Shown piece after piece: positions 36,336-46,660 of a stretch of DNA of 64,000 nt. Source of the stretch: Lepas anatifera (lineage: Eukaryota; Arthropoda; Thecostraca; Lepadidae); NCBI GenBank assembly GCA_034440635.1, contig JAOTON010001252.1:248001-312000 (forward strand), in the 5' to 3' direction. A program made the position numbers and the translations under genes. The notes below the pieces were generated by a model. That model was not told the DNA's origin. It was given only the letters and a program-made list of their open reading frames with translations, and searched no databases. Each line of letters opens with the position of its first letter. The stretch's first letter is position 1.

Positions 36336-37441
36336 CAGCCACGTGCGCCCCCCTTCCGACGAGGGTGCTACGAGGAGAGACGACGCACGGGCTGGCTATA
36401 CGGGGGGACGCCGCCGTTACAGAGGGGGAGAGAGACTCACCAAACCCCCTGCCCCGACAAAGGTCCCCCCTTGCACCTAGCCTGGACGGCCCCGGGCGGG
36501 GCGCGGACACCCCTCCCTCCCCGGGTGAAGTTGGGACCTCACCAGAGGAGGGAGGGGCAGCCGAGCCCCACCAAAAGCCGACAGACTTTTACAATGCTGC
36601 TACTCTTGTCGATGCCTTCAAGAGTTCCCCGCCCTTGCAGAAATCCAGACCAAAGTAGAGTGTTGCTGGAGGCACACGAACCAAAACAGCGCCTACCTCA
36701 GCCCAGCTACCAGGACTCCTTCATCCCGGGGTACGGGTCGGTGCGCAGCTCACCTTAATAAGACAGGCGCCCCCACACGGCCTCATCGGAGCAGGCGACT
36801 AACACCTGCTCGTCACAACTGATTCCCCGCTGGTCCGAGAGAAGCGAGTACCCAGCCCGCAGGGCCGGCGATTAGAGGGATCCAATCGTCAGCCACACGA
36901 CCCGGAGGCCCACATCCACCCAGACCATCCAGGAATCATAGGCACGTGCGGGGACGCCCATGACACTGGGAAAGAGTGGATAACTGGGAAGTTATGAGTT
37001 GGAAAAGGAAGCGGGTCGGTCTGCGCTGTCTAGCCCAGCCGCGCGCCGCACGCGACCGAGGTGTCCACACTCAAGACGAGCAAGAGTGCACACATCCCCG
37101 CCACCCGCGGAGACACGCCGGGCCAGATATCGCAGACAGTGGATAGGAGGGGTATTTAGGAGTGGACAGAAAGGATGCTTGTGGAGAGGCATGGACAGAC
37201 AAGGAAATAAGGAAAGAAGAGGAAAAGGATCAAGGAGTTTGTGGGATTTGAAGTTAGGAGGGCTAAGAAAGGATGAGGATGGCAGTCTCGATTTGGCCCA
37301 TAACCCGATGGCGGTAGGCGAAACCCATCCTGCCAACTGGGGTCGCGGGTGTCGTCACATCCCGTACCCAATTATCCATGTGCCGGACCAGTCAGCAGGT
37401 GCCAACAAGTCCGGCAGATGAAAATCGGTCCCCTGCGGGAC
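36336..37441 (-). other. LINE 5' untranslated region / promoter
   Basis: GC-rich leader of 1.1 kb. The part next to ORF1 (36340-36930) closely matches 63480-64000, showing that it belongs to the element and not to the flank. Non-LTR elements with complete 5' ends usually carry an internal promoter here; no specific core motif was identified. Short plus-strand frames in it are shadows. Confidence 0.75.
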
Positions 37442-37454
37442 CCGTTAGGTAAGA
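37442..37454. repeat. LINE target-site duplication, right
   Basis: CCGTTAGGTAAGA, identical to 30297-30309. Confidence 0.93.
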
Positions 37455-37768
37455 AATCTCAATACTTGAGGCACTATAAATTAGGCATAAGAAACCCCAT
37501 GAACATGCAGATTGGACAGAACTGTAGGTAAGAAACTGTTCAAACTGATGAATTAAATGTTATTTTGCTATTTTCAGTGATTGCTCTTTGGGGCTGCAAA
37601 AACCTGCATTTTCTCTGTTTTTCGAAAACTTGAAGGCGCAGGGGCGGGCTGAAAAAATTATAAATTCAAAATTTCAAGGTCAAATTCGAAATCAGCGGGT
37701 CCGAGAACATCAGAAACCCACTGGTCCCGAAAAATTAAAGACAAAGTTGCCAAAAAGGCCCCCCTATT
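37455..37768 (-). repeat. Right arm of the inverted duplication, outer part
   Basis: Reverse complement of 26578-26890: TTAGGCATAAGAAACCCCATGAAC, TTTTCGAAAACTTGAAGGCGCAGGGGCGGGCTGAAAAAATTA and GGTCAAATTCGAAATCAG are all shared. It was separated from 29362-30309 by the LINE insertion. Confidence 0.88.
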
Positions 37769-38125
37769 ATGCACCTTTTGTCGCCAGTTGGAAAAAACGC
37801 CGGGACATCTTTTTGTGCAATGTCGGAAAGTAAAAGAGTTTTTTATCATGTAAAGAGGTTTCTGCAAAGGAAACATGGTTTCGACGTAGCAAAGAATATT
37901 GACTCAATATTCGTTAACCCTGATGAAAGGCGCATATTTACACTGATCTATATAGCTGTGAAATGCATATGGTTCGCAAGGTTTCGCGGGGGCTCCCAGA
38001 ATGGAAACATTTTGAAAACTATTCAAAGCACGAATATCAAAACGACAAAAAACGTAAGCATCTTGAACGGAACAATCATGGGTTTCCAAGAAAAATGGAA
38101 TGGCTTGCATCGTCCGCTTTAAGCA
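37736..38125 (+). pseudogene. LINE C-terminal zf-RVT remnant
   Basis: One frame reads CTFCRQLEKTPGHLFVQC, the zinc-binding zf-RVT motif at the C-terminus of Tx1/L1-like reverse transcriptases. Coding then shifts by one frame at a T6 run near 37837-37842 and continues to a stop near 38122, with FDVAKNIDSIF and IAVKCIWFARF. Only this tail is left. The upstream end runs into the inverted-duplication arm. Confidence 0.6.
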
Positions 38126-38162
38126 AGCGTTGCACATCCATATTTATAGTTAAAGAACACTG

Positions 38163-38335
38163 AAACACGACCACAGCACCCCATACACAGAGACACACTC
38201 ACACACACAGACCCACATCATACACTCACACAACCCACACATAACACAAACAAAAATACAAACACTCACCCCCACGCACACACACATTCCACGTGCCCAC
38301 ACACATACACGTAGAAATACACACGTAGTAATCGT
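38163..38335. repeat. CA-rich simple repeat
   Basis: Degenerate CA/CACT dinucleotide-rich stretch following the LINE remnant. 38336-38809 beyond it holds nothing recognisable. Confidence 0.85.
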
Positions 38336-38807
38336 ATACACGGACTCACACAGCAACTCCAATGCAATTAACTGTATTTAGTTAGGTTTAAGTTTTCATG
38401 GAAAATCAGAATGTACGATTTGGAAAGACTTCGATGAGAAAGAGCATCGAACATATATTTTGTGCACATGAATGCGGCGGCACTGCGGTTGCAGATAAGC
38501 AAGAACACACCGTGTAAGTACCTAATGATGATAATGATGATGAGGTTTACGTAAATGGTGAGGGCTTATGATACAGTAATGATATGTGAATCAAATACAA
38601 GGCCCAGGCCGTCACTAGAAAAAAGTACAAATGTGCTACTCCGGTCACATTGGAAAAATCTTAGGGGGTTCACATTTTGCCCTCCCCCTCTCAAGCCTAC
38701 CCGGGCGACTGGATAACCAAAAGAACTTGTCCTTAGAATAACTAATAAATATATTTTTAAGTATAGAACAAGCAAAGAGAAAATCAGAAAATTGATTATT
38801 ACAGTAA

Positions 38808-38886
38808 AATCCTGGATTCGAACATGGGCTTCCCCTGTAAGAGCCGGAAATGGAAACCACTAAACCTTCGCCACCACACGACAGCT
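38808..38886 (-). repeat. tRNA-derived SINE head
   Basis: Reading the minus strand, TGGCGAAGGTTTAGTGG corresponds to an A box and GTTCGAATCC to a near-perfect B box, with normal spacing. The flanks do not pair as an acceptor stem. 38890-39448 beyond it has no recognised feature. Confidence 0.55.
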
Positions 38887-39448
38887 GGCCATTGTTAAAA
38901 CTTCCCTGATTTATTATCTTAAGCGCCATTTTTGGACAAACTGGTCAACATTTGCAAATTTTTTAGGCTGATTAAAAGATAATTAAATACAGCAGAACAT
39001 AAATTTATGCGTAAAAAATCTTGTTTTAAAACTTAAAATAGCTCCTGACCAAATTGAGAAGAGGAGCAGCTTCCAGCCTATTACCGGCACCGTTAACAAA
39101 TATGAATAATACAGGAGTGGCTTACCAAACATTCGCCGAAAATACAGAAATAATTGATGACATAATTATCAGGATTTTTCAAATACCAACAAACCAGATT
39201 TTTTGCGACAATGTCCCTTTAAGGAACATCTTTAAATTACCAAGTACGCGAATAGAAGACACCTCTTGGAAAACATAACTAATATAAAACGCAGTGAAGA
39301 CGACGGAGTGAATGTTACCCTCCACCCCAGATCCCCTAAAGCGAAAGTACACAACATGCAATACGTATTTTCTTCAACAACCAGTTACCCCCTAGGGAAG
39401 CTACCTACAAGTGCGACCCGTTCTTGGATCCCGGCCACAGCATCTTAC

Positions 39449-39733
39449 CTCGTAGAGCCTGAGTTTGAGCAGTATCCATTGCTGCCGGAACAGCACGGAG
39501 GCGCGTTGCAGGGCGCTCTCGCACTGTCGGTACTGTTCTGCTTGCACGGCTCGCACGCAACAAATGCTCATGGTTATCAGCGAGGTCATGCTGCCACGCG
39601 TGCCCAGGCTGCTCTCGATGCCCCGCAGCAAGTCGTTCGTTTTGAAGACCAGCAGCAGCTCGCGCGGCACCTTGTTGAGCACATCAGCGATCTCCGGCAG
39701 GTAGCGCGAAACCTCCTCCTTGATGGTACCTTC
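39449..39733 (-). CDS. Host exon, ADCK1-like (aarF/UbiB kinase family)
   Basis: A 285-bp, phase 0-0 exon of 95 codons on the minus strand, bounded by a consensus acceptor (CATATCTTTGCAG before 39733) and donor (GAG|GTAAGATG at 39449). The peptide includes YLPEIADVLNKVPRELLLVF, KTNDLLRGIESSLGTR and a cysteine pair in MSICCVRA. This matches my recollection of the C-terminal part of ADCK1, a mitochondrial atypical kinase of the UbiB family; KTNDLLR is the most telling segment. No other exon of the gene is visible, so neighbouring introns must be long. It is GC-richer than its surroundings, with no stop or frameshift, consistent with a live gene. ADCK5 is a less likely alternative. Confidence 0.8.
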
Positions 39734-39949
39734 CTGCAAAGATATGTCAACTAAGCAGACCGGCCACATTATGATCTCGCACATTGTGTCACCAGCCATA
39801 GATTTTGCTGCTTGGGCGGTGATGGTGATAAAAGGAAGTGGGTTTGTGCCGTACCCACCTGAAATATATTTGTGGGCTCCACGGGTCATATGGCGTGGCC
39901 AACTCGTTCCCTGTTGGAAGGGTTTCTCGGGAGCCAGCTTGCTCCTTGT

Positions 39950-40048
39950 TCAGGGAAGCCGCCGGGCCTTGAACCCGGGTCGGTTGAATGGAAGCCAGCT
40001 ACAACTGACCACTCCACTACGGCGCCCACTACCTCCACTACCTGGGAG
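39950..40048 (-). repeat. tRNA-derived SINE head
   Basis: The minus strand reads GCCGTAGTGGAGTGGTCAG (A box) and GGGTTCAAGGCCC (B box). This is the best tRNA-like match in the window, but the acceptor stem is absent. Confidence 0.55.
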
Positions 40049-41623
40049 AACTAATAATCTTCCCCGCGGTAATTTATTCCCAGTTCAAGACAAGAATACA
40101 AAACAACCAACTACAACAAAACACGAAAACCCGGCCTGCGGCCTCGGCAGGTGCCGCTCCGGCGCAGGAGAAGTCGATGACTGCACTGCCGTGCACTGCA
40201 CCTTGTCATCTGGTATCGTCATCCCGAAATATACTCACGTACAAACCTTATTTAAGTTTGTGCCACGCATGCGTAGAGCAATGCCAGTATACTAAGCCAC
40301 TGTGTGGTTTAAAGGCTGTACATTATGGTGTCCCAAAATACCACTTTTTCATCTGTGCAATCTTGCCTGTTGACACCGCATTCTCCTTTGGGTTAATAAT
40401 GAGCATGACATAAACCTCCCCCCAAACTGGTGGAACGTGAAAATCATCGTATTGATTTGAAATGGGTTCATTTGAAAGCTTAAAACGGAGCAAAACATAT
40501 TTCCCTCATACAAATCGATGTAAAACCAATTCTTGATGGTTTATACCACTAAGAAGTTTCGAACTGCGAGATCACTGGCCAAAGGCGGATTTGATAGACT
40601 TTTTTCGGGGGAAAATTTTTTCAGCCTGGGAAAAATGGGGAGTAATATAGTGTCTTTTTTCAAGAAAATGGACGAGAATTGGCCAGAGTGAGCTAAATTT
40701 GACCACTTCCAAGGGCAAAGCTGAATTCATTTTCCCCTGGAACTGTCAATGGCATGGAAAGCAGGCGTTCATTGTACAAATGATTGTTTCATTTTCTCGC
40801 AACTGATCGGTGCAGTCAAAACGACGCACCATATCATCAAGCCAATCGCTTTAATGGGTTTATTCGGAAGCCCATGAATTAGAAAGGAAACTGATTCTCA
40901 GACAAAATGCTGTTAGACTACTTCTTCTAGCTCTATATTCATATGTTTACACGCGCACGTCATCCAGCTCTTTTTTAGAGACTCGGCGCTTCGAGACGGT
41001 GTCCGCAGATTACTGCCAGGTTCCAAACCCTCATTTCACCGATCGTTCCACGCTGTCGTTTGTGACTGCTAGATTTTCCATTAAAGCGTTCACACTGATG
41101 AAGTCTGCATCACTCGCCGACTCCTGGGTGGTACCCACTGGTTGCTGACGTTCGCCCGCTGAATGCCGGCCAGGAGTGCGGTCTGACGATGTCGCAGAGC
41201 CTTTGCATCGCTTGTCAGCTTATCTGAGCCTGACAACATCGGCTTTCCCGGTGCCAATTTTTCTAGCTGTGTGACTGGCAGGAGTGCAGCAACTACGTCT
41301 GCATTTTCATCTGTTGACACACTGTGCTTTAATCGTCTCGTATATACATTAATAAAGCAAGTTCGATACACACTCGTTCAATTATACACAATAATTCAAC
41401 TCTCTCTTTCACTCCCACAATTCCTCACACAATTTATAATTCTCGAGACTCATCATTTTGCGCGTGGTTTTGTTCCTACGCACTCCTGCCACACTCCCCC
41501 TGACTTTCAAGTCACAGAACCTCTCCTAAACCCCCGTAAATTAGCTAGTTGTCGGCGCCTGACTGGCCTGCGGCGCTCCTGCGGGGGCGCAGCTCGCGTA
41601 CGTGTCTCGTGACGCCATTGATT
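40049..41623. other. Intronic or intergenic spacer without recognised genes
   Basis: Nothing supported. The part next to the integrase (41090-41600) may be downstream sequence of that decayed LTR element, but no LTR was found. Confidence 0.5.
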
Positions 41624-42565
41624 TCAACGACCTGATCTGAGAGCACACGGTTTACAACCCCCCCCATGGTACTGCCTATCACAGCGGGCGTCTGGAGGTC
41701 TTATCCAAACTGGGTCACCGGACTGGTACGGGTTTCCCACTCGTGCAGTGTCAGCTTCCACTTGCGATGTGGTGCCCTTCACGCGCACCTCGTATCGATG
41801 CACGCCGTTAGCTGGTGCAGACTTGGGCGAATTCCCATCACGTGGCGTAAGGTTGTACCAGTAGACGGGCTCGGGGACTGAGCAGTTCATTCTGGCGGCA
41901 ATTACATTTACGCTGCGATGACAGCGTTCTGCGATGCCGTTTCCAGACGCCACATACGCGCACCGAAAACGTGTTTGCACCGGCCAACACGTCAGAAAGG
42001 CAGTGAAGGCCGCGCTCCGAAATGCGGTGTCGTTGTCGGTCAATATTTCAGAAGGATCTCCCCTTTCTTGGAAAACGGCCTCCAAAACTGTGATGACAGC
42101 CGCACTCGTACGGAGCCGCAGCGGGCACCAGACAGCAAAGCGGCTGGGACCACAGTCGATGAGTGTCAGGTACATTCTGCCTCTGTAGTATGTCACGTCC
42201 ATCGCGATGCGTTGTCATGTTCCACTCACGCCCAGACTGCCTGTCGACCACTTCACCGGGGCGGGGTCGATTGACTGGCATTCGGCGCATTCTCTTAAAA
42301 TCTCTCGAACATCCTTCTTTGTCAGTGTGGGGATCACCCTTCTACCGAAGTAAAGTGTGCGATTAACGCCAGGATGCCCACACGATTTGTGGATCTCAGA
42401 TATTTGCTGTTGCGTATCCGTACAAGCCGCCAGTCCACACTGCTGCTGTGATATCTCTGGTCCTGACGCAGCGGTCTTCAGCCACCTGCTCGGGACCCTC
42501 GTGAGCGCATCAGCTCTGTTGTCGGCTGATGCGACCAGTTGGACGGACAGCTCGAGACTGTACTC
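41624..42565 (-). pseudogene. LTR-retrotransposon integrase fragment
   Basis: Reading the minus strand from 42565: a linker containing ASADNRADALTRVP (the RNase H-integrase connection), an HHCC zinc region (HKSCGHPGVNRT ... CAECQ), then an rve core with MDVTYYRGRMYL, LTDNDTAFRS and SGNGIAERCHRSV, so the D-D-E residues are present. A C-terminal region with YEVRVKG follows. The core is open for 192 codons, and a stop lies just before it near 42204-42208. It resembles Ty3/Gypsy-type integrases but differs from the Gypsy element at 50668-56085. Its upstream end is cut by the Penelope-like copy at 42566. Confidence 0.75.
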
Positions 42566-43380
42566 CTTGTTTTTCTTGAGTTTCTAATCTTTTTTGCCTT
42601 CAAAAGACATCTCACGATAAATGCTTTAGGGTATTTTAGTTTTAGAAACGACGAGAAAATGTGATTGATCTCTCCTCTTCGAGGTATTCGTTGCTGCACA
42701 CACGGAGTGCACGGAGGAAAAACCCAATGATTACTCCGGATTTTACTCGCTCACTATGGGCAGAAAAATAATGTATGAAATCCTCAGAGTTGGTTGGCTT
42801 TCTGTATACTTTGAATTTCACTTCGTTGTCAGTCCTCAGAATCTCTACGTCCGGAAAAGGTATTCTGTTGTCTTGCTCAGTTTCGACCGTAAACTGGATG
42901 GAAAGCTCTACATTGTTCATCTGAATCAGTTTGTCTTCCAAATTCATTTCCTCTGGCACTAAAACAAAAATGTCGTCTATATATCTTAGCCATACTGTGT
43001 CAGGTCCCATAATCCCTTCGAAGTGTTGCTCTTCGAGCATTTCCATGAATAAGCAAGCAGCCACGGGGCTCAGAGGAGAACCCATGGCCAGGCCGTTAAC
43101 TTGAGCATACTCCTCGTCCTCGAATGCAAATGCTTGAAAATCTAGGCATAGTTCAACTAGATTGATAAACTGAGCTTTTAGCACAGGGAACTCTTCAGAT
43201 GGAATTTGTTTGATGGCACGTTTAATCGCTTGCGTTGCTCCTTGAACCGGTAAATTAGTGAACAAAGCTTTAACATCGAAGCTCGCCATCTTCTTATTGC
43301 TAAAGTTGAGCTCTCTTATTCGCTGTAGTAGGTCTCCTGAGTTTATTAAGTGGCTGTCACTGATGGATCCTAGTAGCCTA
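42566..43380 (-). mobile_element. Penelope-like element, inverted partial copy
   Basis: Minus-strand copy of the RT region, nearly identical to 43446-44168. It has an open 215-codon frame (43289-42642) with SFDVKALFTN, GSPLSPVAACLFME and YIDDIFVLV, then a frameshift in the EEE-INHIF segment. It extends further 5' than the plus copy (SDSHLINSGDLLQRIREL) and stops at 42566, so it lacks the GIY-YIG part. Confidence 0.88.
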
Positions 43381-43398
43381 GTAGCCTGATGGATCCTA

Positions 43399-44790
43399 GT
43401 AGCCTACTATAGCGAATAAGAGAGCCCAACTTTAGCAATAAGAAGATGGCGAGCTTCGATGTTAAAGCTTTGTTCACTAATGTACCGGTTCAAGGAGCAA
43501 CGCAAGCGATAAAACGTGCCATCAAACAAATTCCATCTGAAGAGTTCCCTGTGCCAAAAGCTCAGTTTTTCAATCTAGTTGAACTATGCCTAGATTTTCA
43601 AACATTTGCATTCGAGGACGAGGAGTATGCTCAAGTTAACGGCCTGGCCATGGGTTCTCCTCTGAGCCCCGTGGCTGCTTGCTTATTCATGGAAATGCTC
43701 GAAGAGCAACACTTCGAAGGGATTATGGGACCTGACACAGTATGGCTAAGATATATAGACGACATTTTTGTTCTAGTGCCAGAGGAAATGAATTTGGAAG
43801 ACAAACTGGTTCAGATGAACAATGTAGAACCTTCCATCCAGTTTACGATCGAAACTGAGCAAGACAACAGAATACCTTTTCTGGACGTAGAGATTCTGAG
43901 GACTGACAACGAAGTGAAATTCAAAGTATACAGAAAGCCAACCAACTCTGAGGATTTCATACATTATTTTTCTGCCCATAGAGAGCGAGTAAACTCCGGA
44001 GTAATCATTGGGTTTTTCCTCCGTGCACTCCGTGTGTGCAGCAACGAATACCTCGAAGAGGAGATCAATCACATTTTCTCGTTGTTTCTAAAACTAAAAT
44101 ACCCTAAAGCATTTATCGTGAGATGTCTTTTGAAGGCAAAACAGATTAGAAACTCAAGAAAAACAAGAGCAACGCCACTGAGCACTATTGTAGGACCGAA
44201 AACATATCAACACGGAATACTAGAAAGGACACTTAAGCAAGCAGAGATTAGGTTTATTGCAAGCACAGGCTTGAAAATAGGAGACCTTATCAAAAAGAAG
44301 CAAGATTCGAAAAACAGCAATGAGAACAGCATCGTCTACAAAATTCCATGTCAAAACTGCACAAGATTCTACTACGGGGAGACGTATCGCGGCCTGCAAA
44401 AACGAATTAACGAACACAAATCAGACCTTAGAAATCATAAAACCACGAGTTCATTTGTAATACACTCCGAACAATTTGTCCACTTACCAAACTGGAAAAA
44501 TGCAGAAATTCTCCACAGAGGTCTACCAAAAAATAGAAGAAAGTTTTTGGAGTCGGCCCTAATTGAACAAAAAGAAAATCTAAATTCCAAGAGAGGAGAT
44601 TTCGCAATATCAAAAATATTGGCAAATATTATCCACGTTTAGCCCACGTGAGTTCACAGAAACCTTCATGCGTCAACGGATAATTCTACCCTTCAAACAC
44701 ACGCTGAAGAAGTTACGAAACGCGTCCGTGTGCTTGCTTTTGAATATATATTTAATATCCAACTTGTCAGCGTGTTCCTTTACCTGTATC
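43399..44790 (+). mobile_element. Penelope-like element, plus copy
   Basis: It is 5'-truncated and arranged head-to-head with 42566-43380. The palindromic arms begin at 43332 and about 43401 and are separated by about 70 bp that contains an 18-bp direct repeat (GATGGATCCTAGTAGCCT at 43362 and 43388). The region after the ORF (44643-44790) is the probable 3' untranslated region. The right boundary with the next LINE is approximate. Confidence 0.85.
43446..44642 (+). CDS. Penelope-like reverse transcriptase / GIY-YIG protein
   Basis: 398 codons, uninterrupted. RT motif A is at the very start (SFDVKALFTN), GSPLSPVAACLFME is at residues 70-83, YIDD at 103-106 and FLDVEI at 145-150. The GIY-YIG endonuclease occupies residues about 296-390: VYKI, the CxxC linker motif C302-C305, YYGET, R315/R320, EH at 323-324 and the catalytic glutamate region LESALIEQ near 368-375. 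The normal N-terminus is missing; just upstream the frame has a TAG where the other copy has a glutamine codon. The intact RT-EN frame suggests a recent insertion, but without the N-terminus it is unlikely to be autonomous. Confidence 0.92.
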   Translation: MASFDVKALFTNVPVQGATQAIKRAIKQIPSEEFPVPKAQFFNLVELCLDFQTFAFEDEEYAQVNGLAMGSPLSPVAACLFMEMLEEQHFEGIMGPDTVWLRYIDDIFVLVPEEMNLEDKLVQMNNVEPSIQFTIETEQDNRIPFLDVEILRTDNEVKFKVYRKPTNSEDFIHYFSAHRERVNSGVIIGFFLRALRVCSNEYLEEEINHIFSLFLKLKYPKAFIVRCLLKAKQIRNSRKTRATPLSTIVGPKTYQHGILERTLKQAEIRFIASTGLKIGDLIKKKQDSKNSNENSIVYKIPCQNCTRFYYGETYRGLQKRINEHKSDLRNHKTTSSFVIHSEQFVHLPNWKNAEILHRGLPKNRRKFLESALIEQKENLNSKRGDFAISKILANIIHV

Positions 44791-44799
44791 GTTCTGTCA

Positions 44800-46308
44800 A
44801 ATGGATCCTCAACAATACGCAACGCACTTGATGACCTTAAAGTCCATAAGGCATGTGGGCCTGACAATATCAGTGCTCGCATTATCAAGGAATGTTCTGC
44901 ACAACTTGTGGTACCTTTACGAAAATCAGTAGGCCAGGGCATTTTCCCGACTAGATGGGCGGAGGCCAGTATCATTCCCATTTTCAAAAAAGGTTCTAAA
45001 AAGTCTCCCTCAAACTACCGCGCAATTTCGCTTCTCCCTATCTTTGGAAAAATCTTGGAAAGGTGTGTCTATACATCACTGTGGAACCATGTGCACCCCG
45101 TTATGACAGAGAAACAGCATGGATTCATTCCTCACCACTCATATGAAACCAATTTGGCCTGCCTTTTGAAAATGGCGTGGGACTCAGTTTTTCGGGAAAC
45201 CAAACAGATGTAATATACACAGACTTTTCTGCGGCGTTTCAGAGTTTGAATCATAATCTCTTAATTTACAAACTGCACAATTCTTACAATATTTCCGGTA
45301 ATGCACTAGATTGGCTAACATCTTTCTTGACAATTCGAAAGCAACGCGTTATTGTAAACAGTACATGTTCGGATTGGACACCTGTCCGCTCTGGCACACC
45401 TGAGGGCAGTTTGCTATCTCCCCTTCTGTTTGCTCTGTTTATCAACGATCTACCGATGAGAATTAGCAAAATGCAAACATTTCACCATTACATTAAGACG
45501 GTGCCCAATTGAGACAGCATATGAAATTCAAAATTTACCCCTTGAAAAAGTTACAACGATAGGGGATCTCGGTGTCTGGCTTGACTCAAAATTAATATTT
45601 GTTGATCATATAGATTTTACTGTTAGAAAAGCAAACAAAATGTTAGGAATATTAATAAGATCTTTTCCGGCAAGTCGAGTCCCCGGTCGACTTAAGTGCG
45701 ATCCAATACTTGCAGCCTATTTTGGAAACTTTCGGTCCATTTTAGAATATGGATGCGTCATTTGGGGTGGTGCCTCAAAAGCTCAACTAGAAAGATTAAA
45801 CGAAATTCAGCATAAGTTTCTCATCTGGTTAGCCTCACACGCACACTACTCCCGGCCTTCACAATATCTATCCTATTCGGAACTTCTTGTTCACTTCAAG
45901 GTATCGAGCCTGGCGAGTAGACGGGTCCCATACGATATTCTATTCGTCCATAAAATTTTAACTGGAAATGCTGACTGGGCCTATCTACTCGGATGTTTCC
46001 CCTTACACATTCCAACTAGGAATACGAGAGCATCGGCAAATAGTTTGTTACACATTCCATTTGCAAGGGTAGAGACATTAAAACGCGGGTCGTTTTGCCG
46101 AGCCGCGACAAACATAAACATATTTGTTCACTCCCAGCCTCAATCTGACCTCTTTCACGATTCTCCCTCTGCTTTTAAATCCCAAGTAAAAAAAGTATGT
46201 TAAACAACTGACGAGCTAGGTATGTGTGGTGTTATAAACGAGATGAGCAGTACTTGGGTGATGTACGATAACCTGTTGCTCATCAACTGCAATAAATAAA
46301 TAAATAAG
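44800..46308 (+). mobile_element. CR1/Jockey-like LINE fragment with AATA tail
   Basis: 5'-truncated non-LTR element. RT motifs read KACGPDNISARIIKECS, FKKGSKKSPSNYRAISLLP, KQHGFIPHHS, DFSAAFQSLNHNLL and GTPEGSLLSPLLFALFINDL. The C-terminal region is GDLGVWLDSKLIF and LEYGCVIWGGA. It ends in AATAAATAAATAAATAA (46291-46307), the kind of short tandem tail CR1-like LINEs use. Confidence 0.87.
44806..46203 (+). pseudogene. LINE RT with deleted catalytic FADD segment
   Basis: The frame shifts near 45175-45213. It then runs to IKTVPN at about 45512 and resumes in another frame from about 45509 with a segment that normally lies tens of residues past the YADD/FADD box. The catalytic box and following residues are therefore deleted (roughly 150 bp by comparison with related LINEs). 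The final block, 45640-46203, is open for 187 codons to TAA. The enzyme cannot be active. Confidence 0.85.
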
Positions 46309-46519
46309 GGCCCTCTAGTCAGCTGGGCCTTCTATAGACGATACCGAGGGCCCGTTTGGCCCTCTAAATCCACCGAGAACCTGTGTGGCTTGTTATTTAA
46401 AACAGCAGACAATTTGTGACCCGCAAGATGTTTTGTGGTTATTATGCCTCTACAACCCACCTAGCCTATAGCCAGCACGGTCCACTGTAACCCACAGGAC
46501 TGTCCACCACCAGCAGAAC

Positions 46520-46660
46520 CAGCTGGTCCCTCCTTTGAACCCTCGCCCCAGTGGGGGTGTTTGAACACCCCCTCAGACTTTTCCGGTGGCACGAATAAAC
46601 GGCGGCGCGAAGCGCTGCCATGCTTCAGGCATTTTGACCATACTCACCTACAGACGAAAT
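46520..46660 (-). repeat. TTAA-family fragment
   Basis: CCTCGCCCCAGTGGGGGTGTTTGAACACCCCC, then TTTTCCGGTGGCACGAATAAACGGCGGCGCGAAGCGC, parallels 50045-50140. Confidence 0.55.

Larger units (their letters stand above)
30310..37441 (-). mobile_element. Full-length I/Jockey-type LINE (7.13 kb)
   Basis: Minus-strand non-LTR retrotransposon bounded by a perfect 13-bp duplication (30297-30309 and 37442-37454). From 5' to 3': GC-rich 5' untranslated region (37441-36336), ORF1 with three CCHC knuckles, the TAATG junction, ORF2 with APE endonuclease, reverse transcriptase, RNase H and a C-terminal cysteine region, a 3' untranslated region, and a GATGATGATG tail at 30310-30320. APE plus RNase H places it near the I/LOA groups of the Jockey superfamily. 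It is dead in this sequence: several frameshifts, an in-frame stop and a 301-bp MITE break ORF2. The 5' end is intact, which is uncommon for LINE copies. Confidence 0.93.

Noticed and set aside
39950..40048. Functional tRNA gene
   Set aside because: A and B boxes are present but the acceptor stem does not pair; a SINE head is the simpler reading.
41090..41371. 93-codon minus frame downstream of the integrase fragment
   Set aside because: No motif, and neighbouring in-frame stops; probably decayed element sequence.
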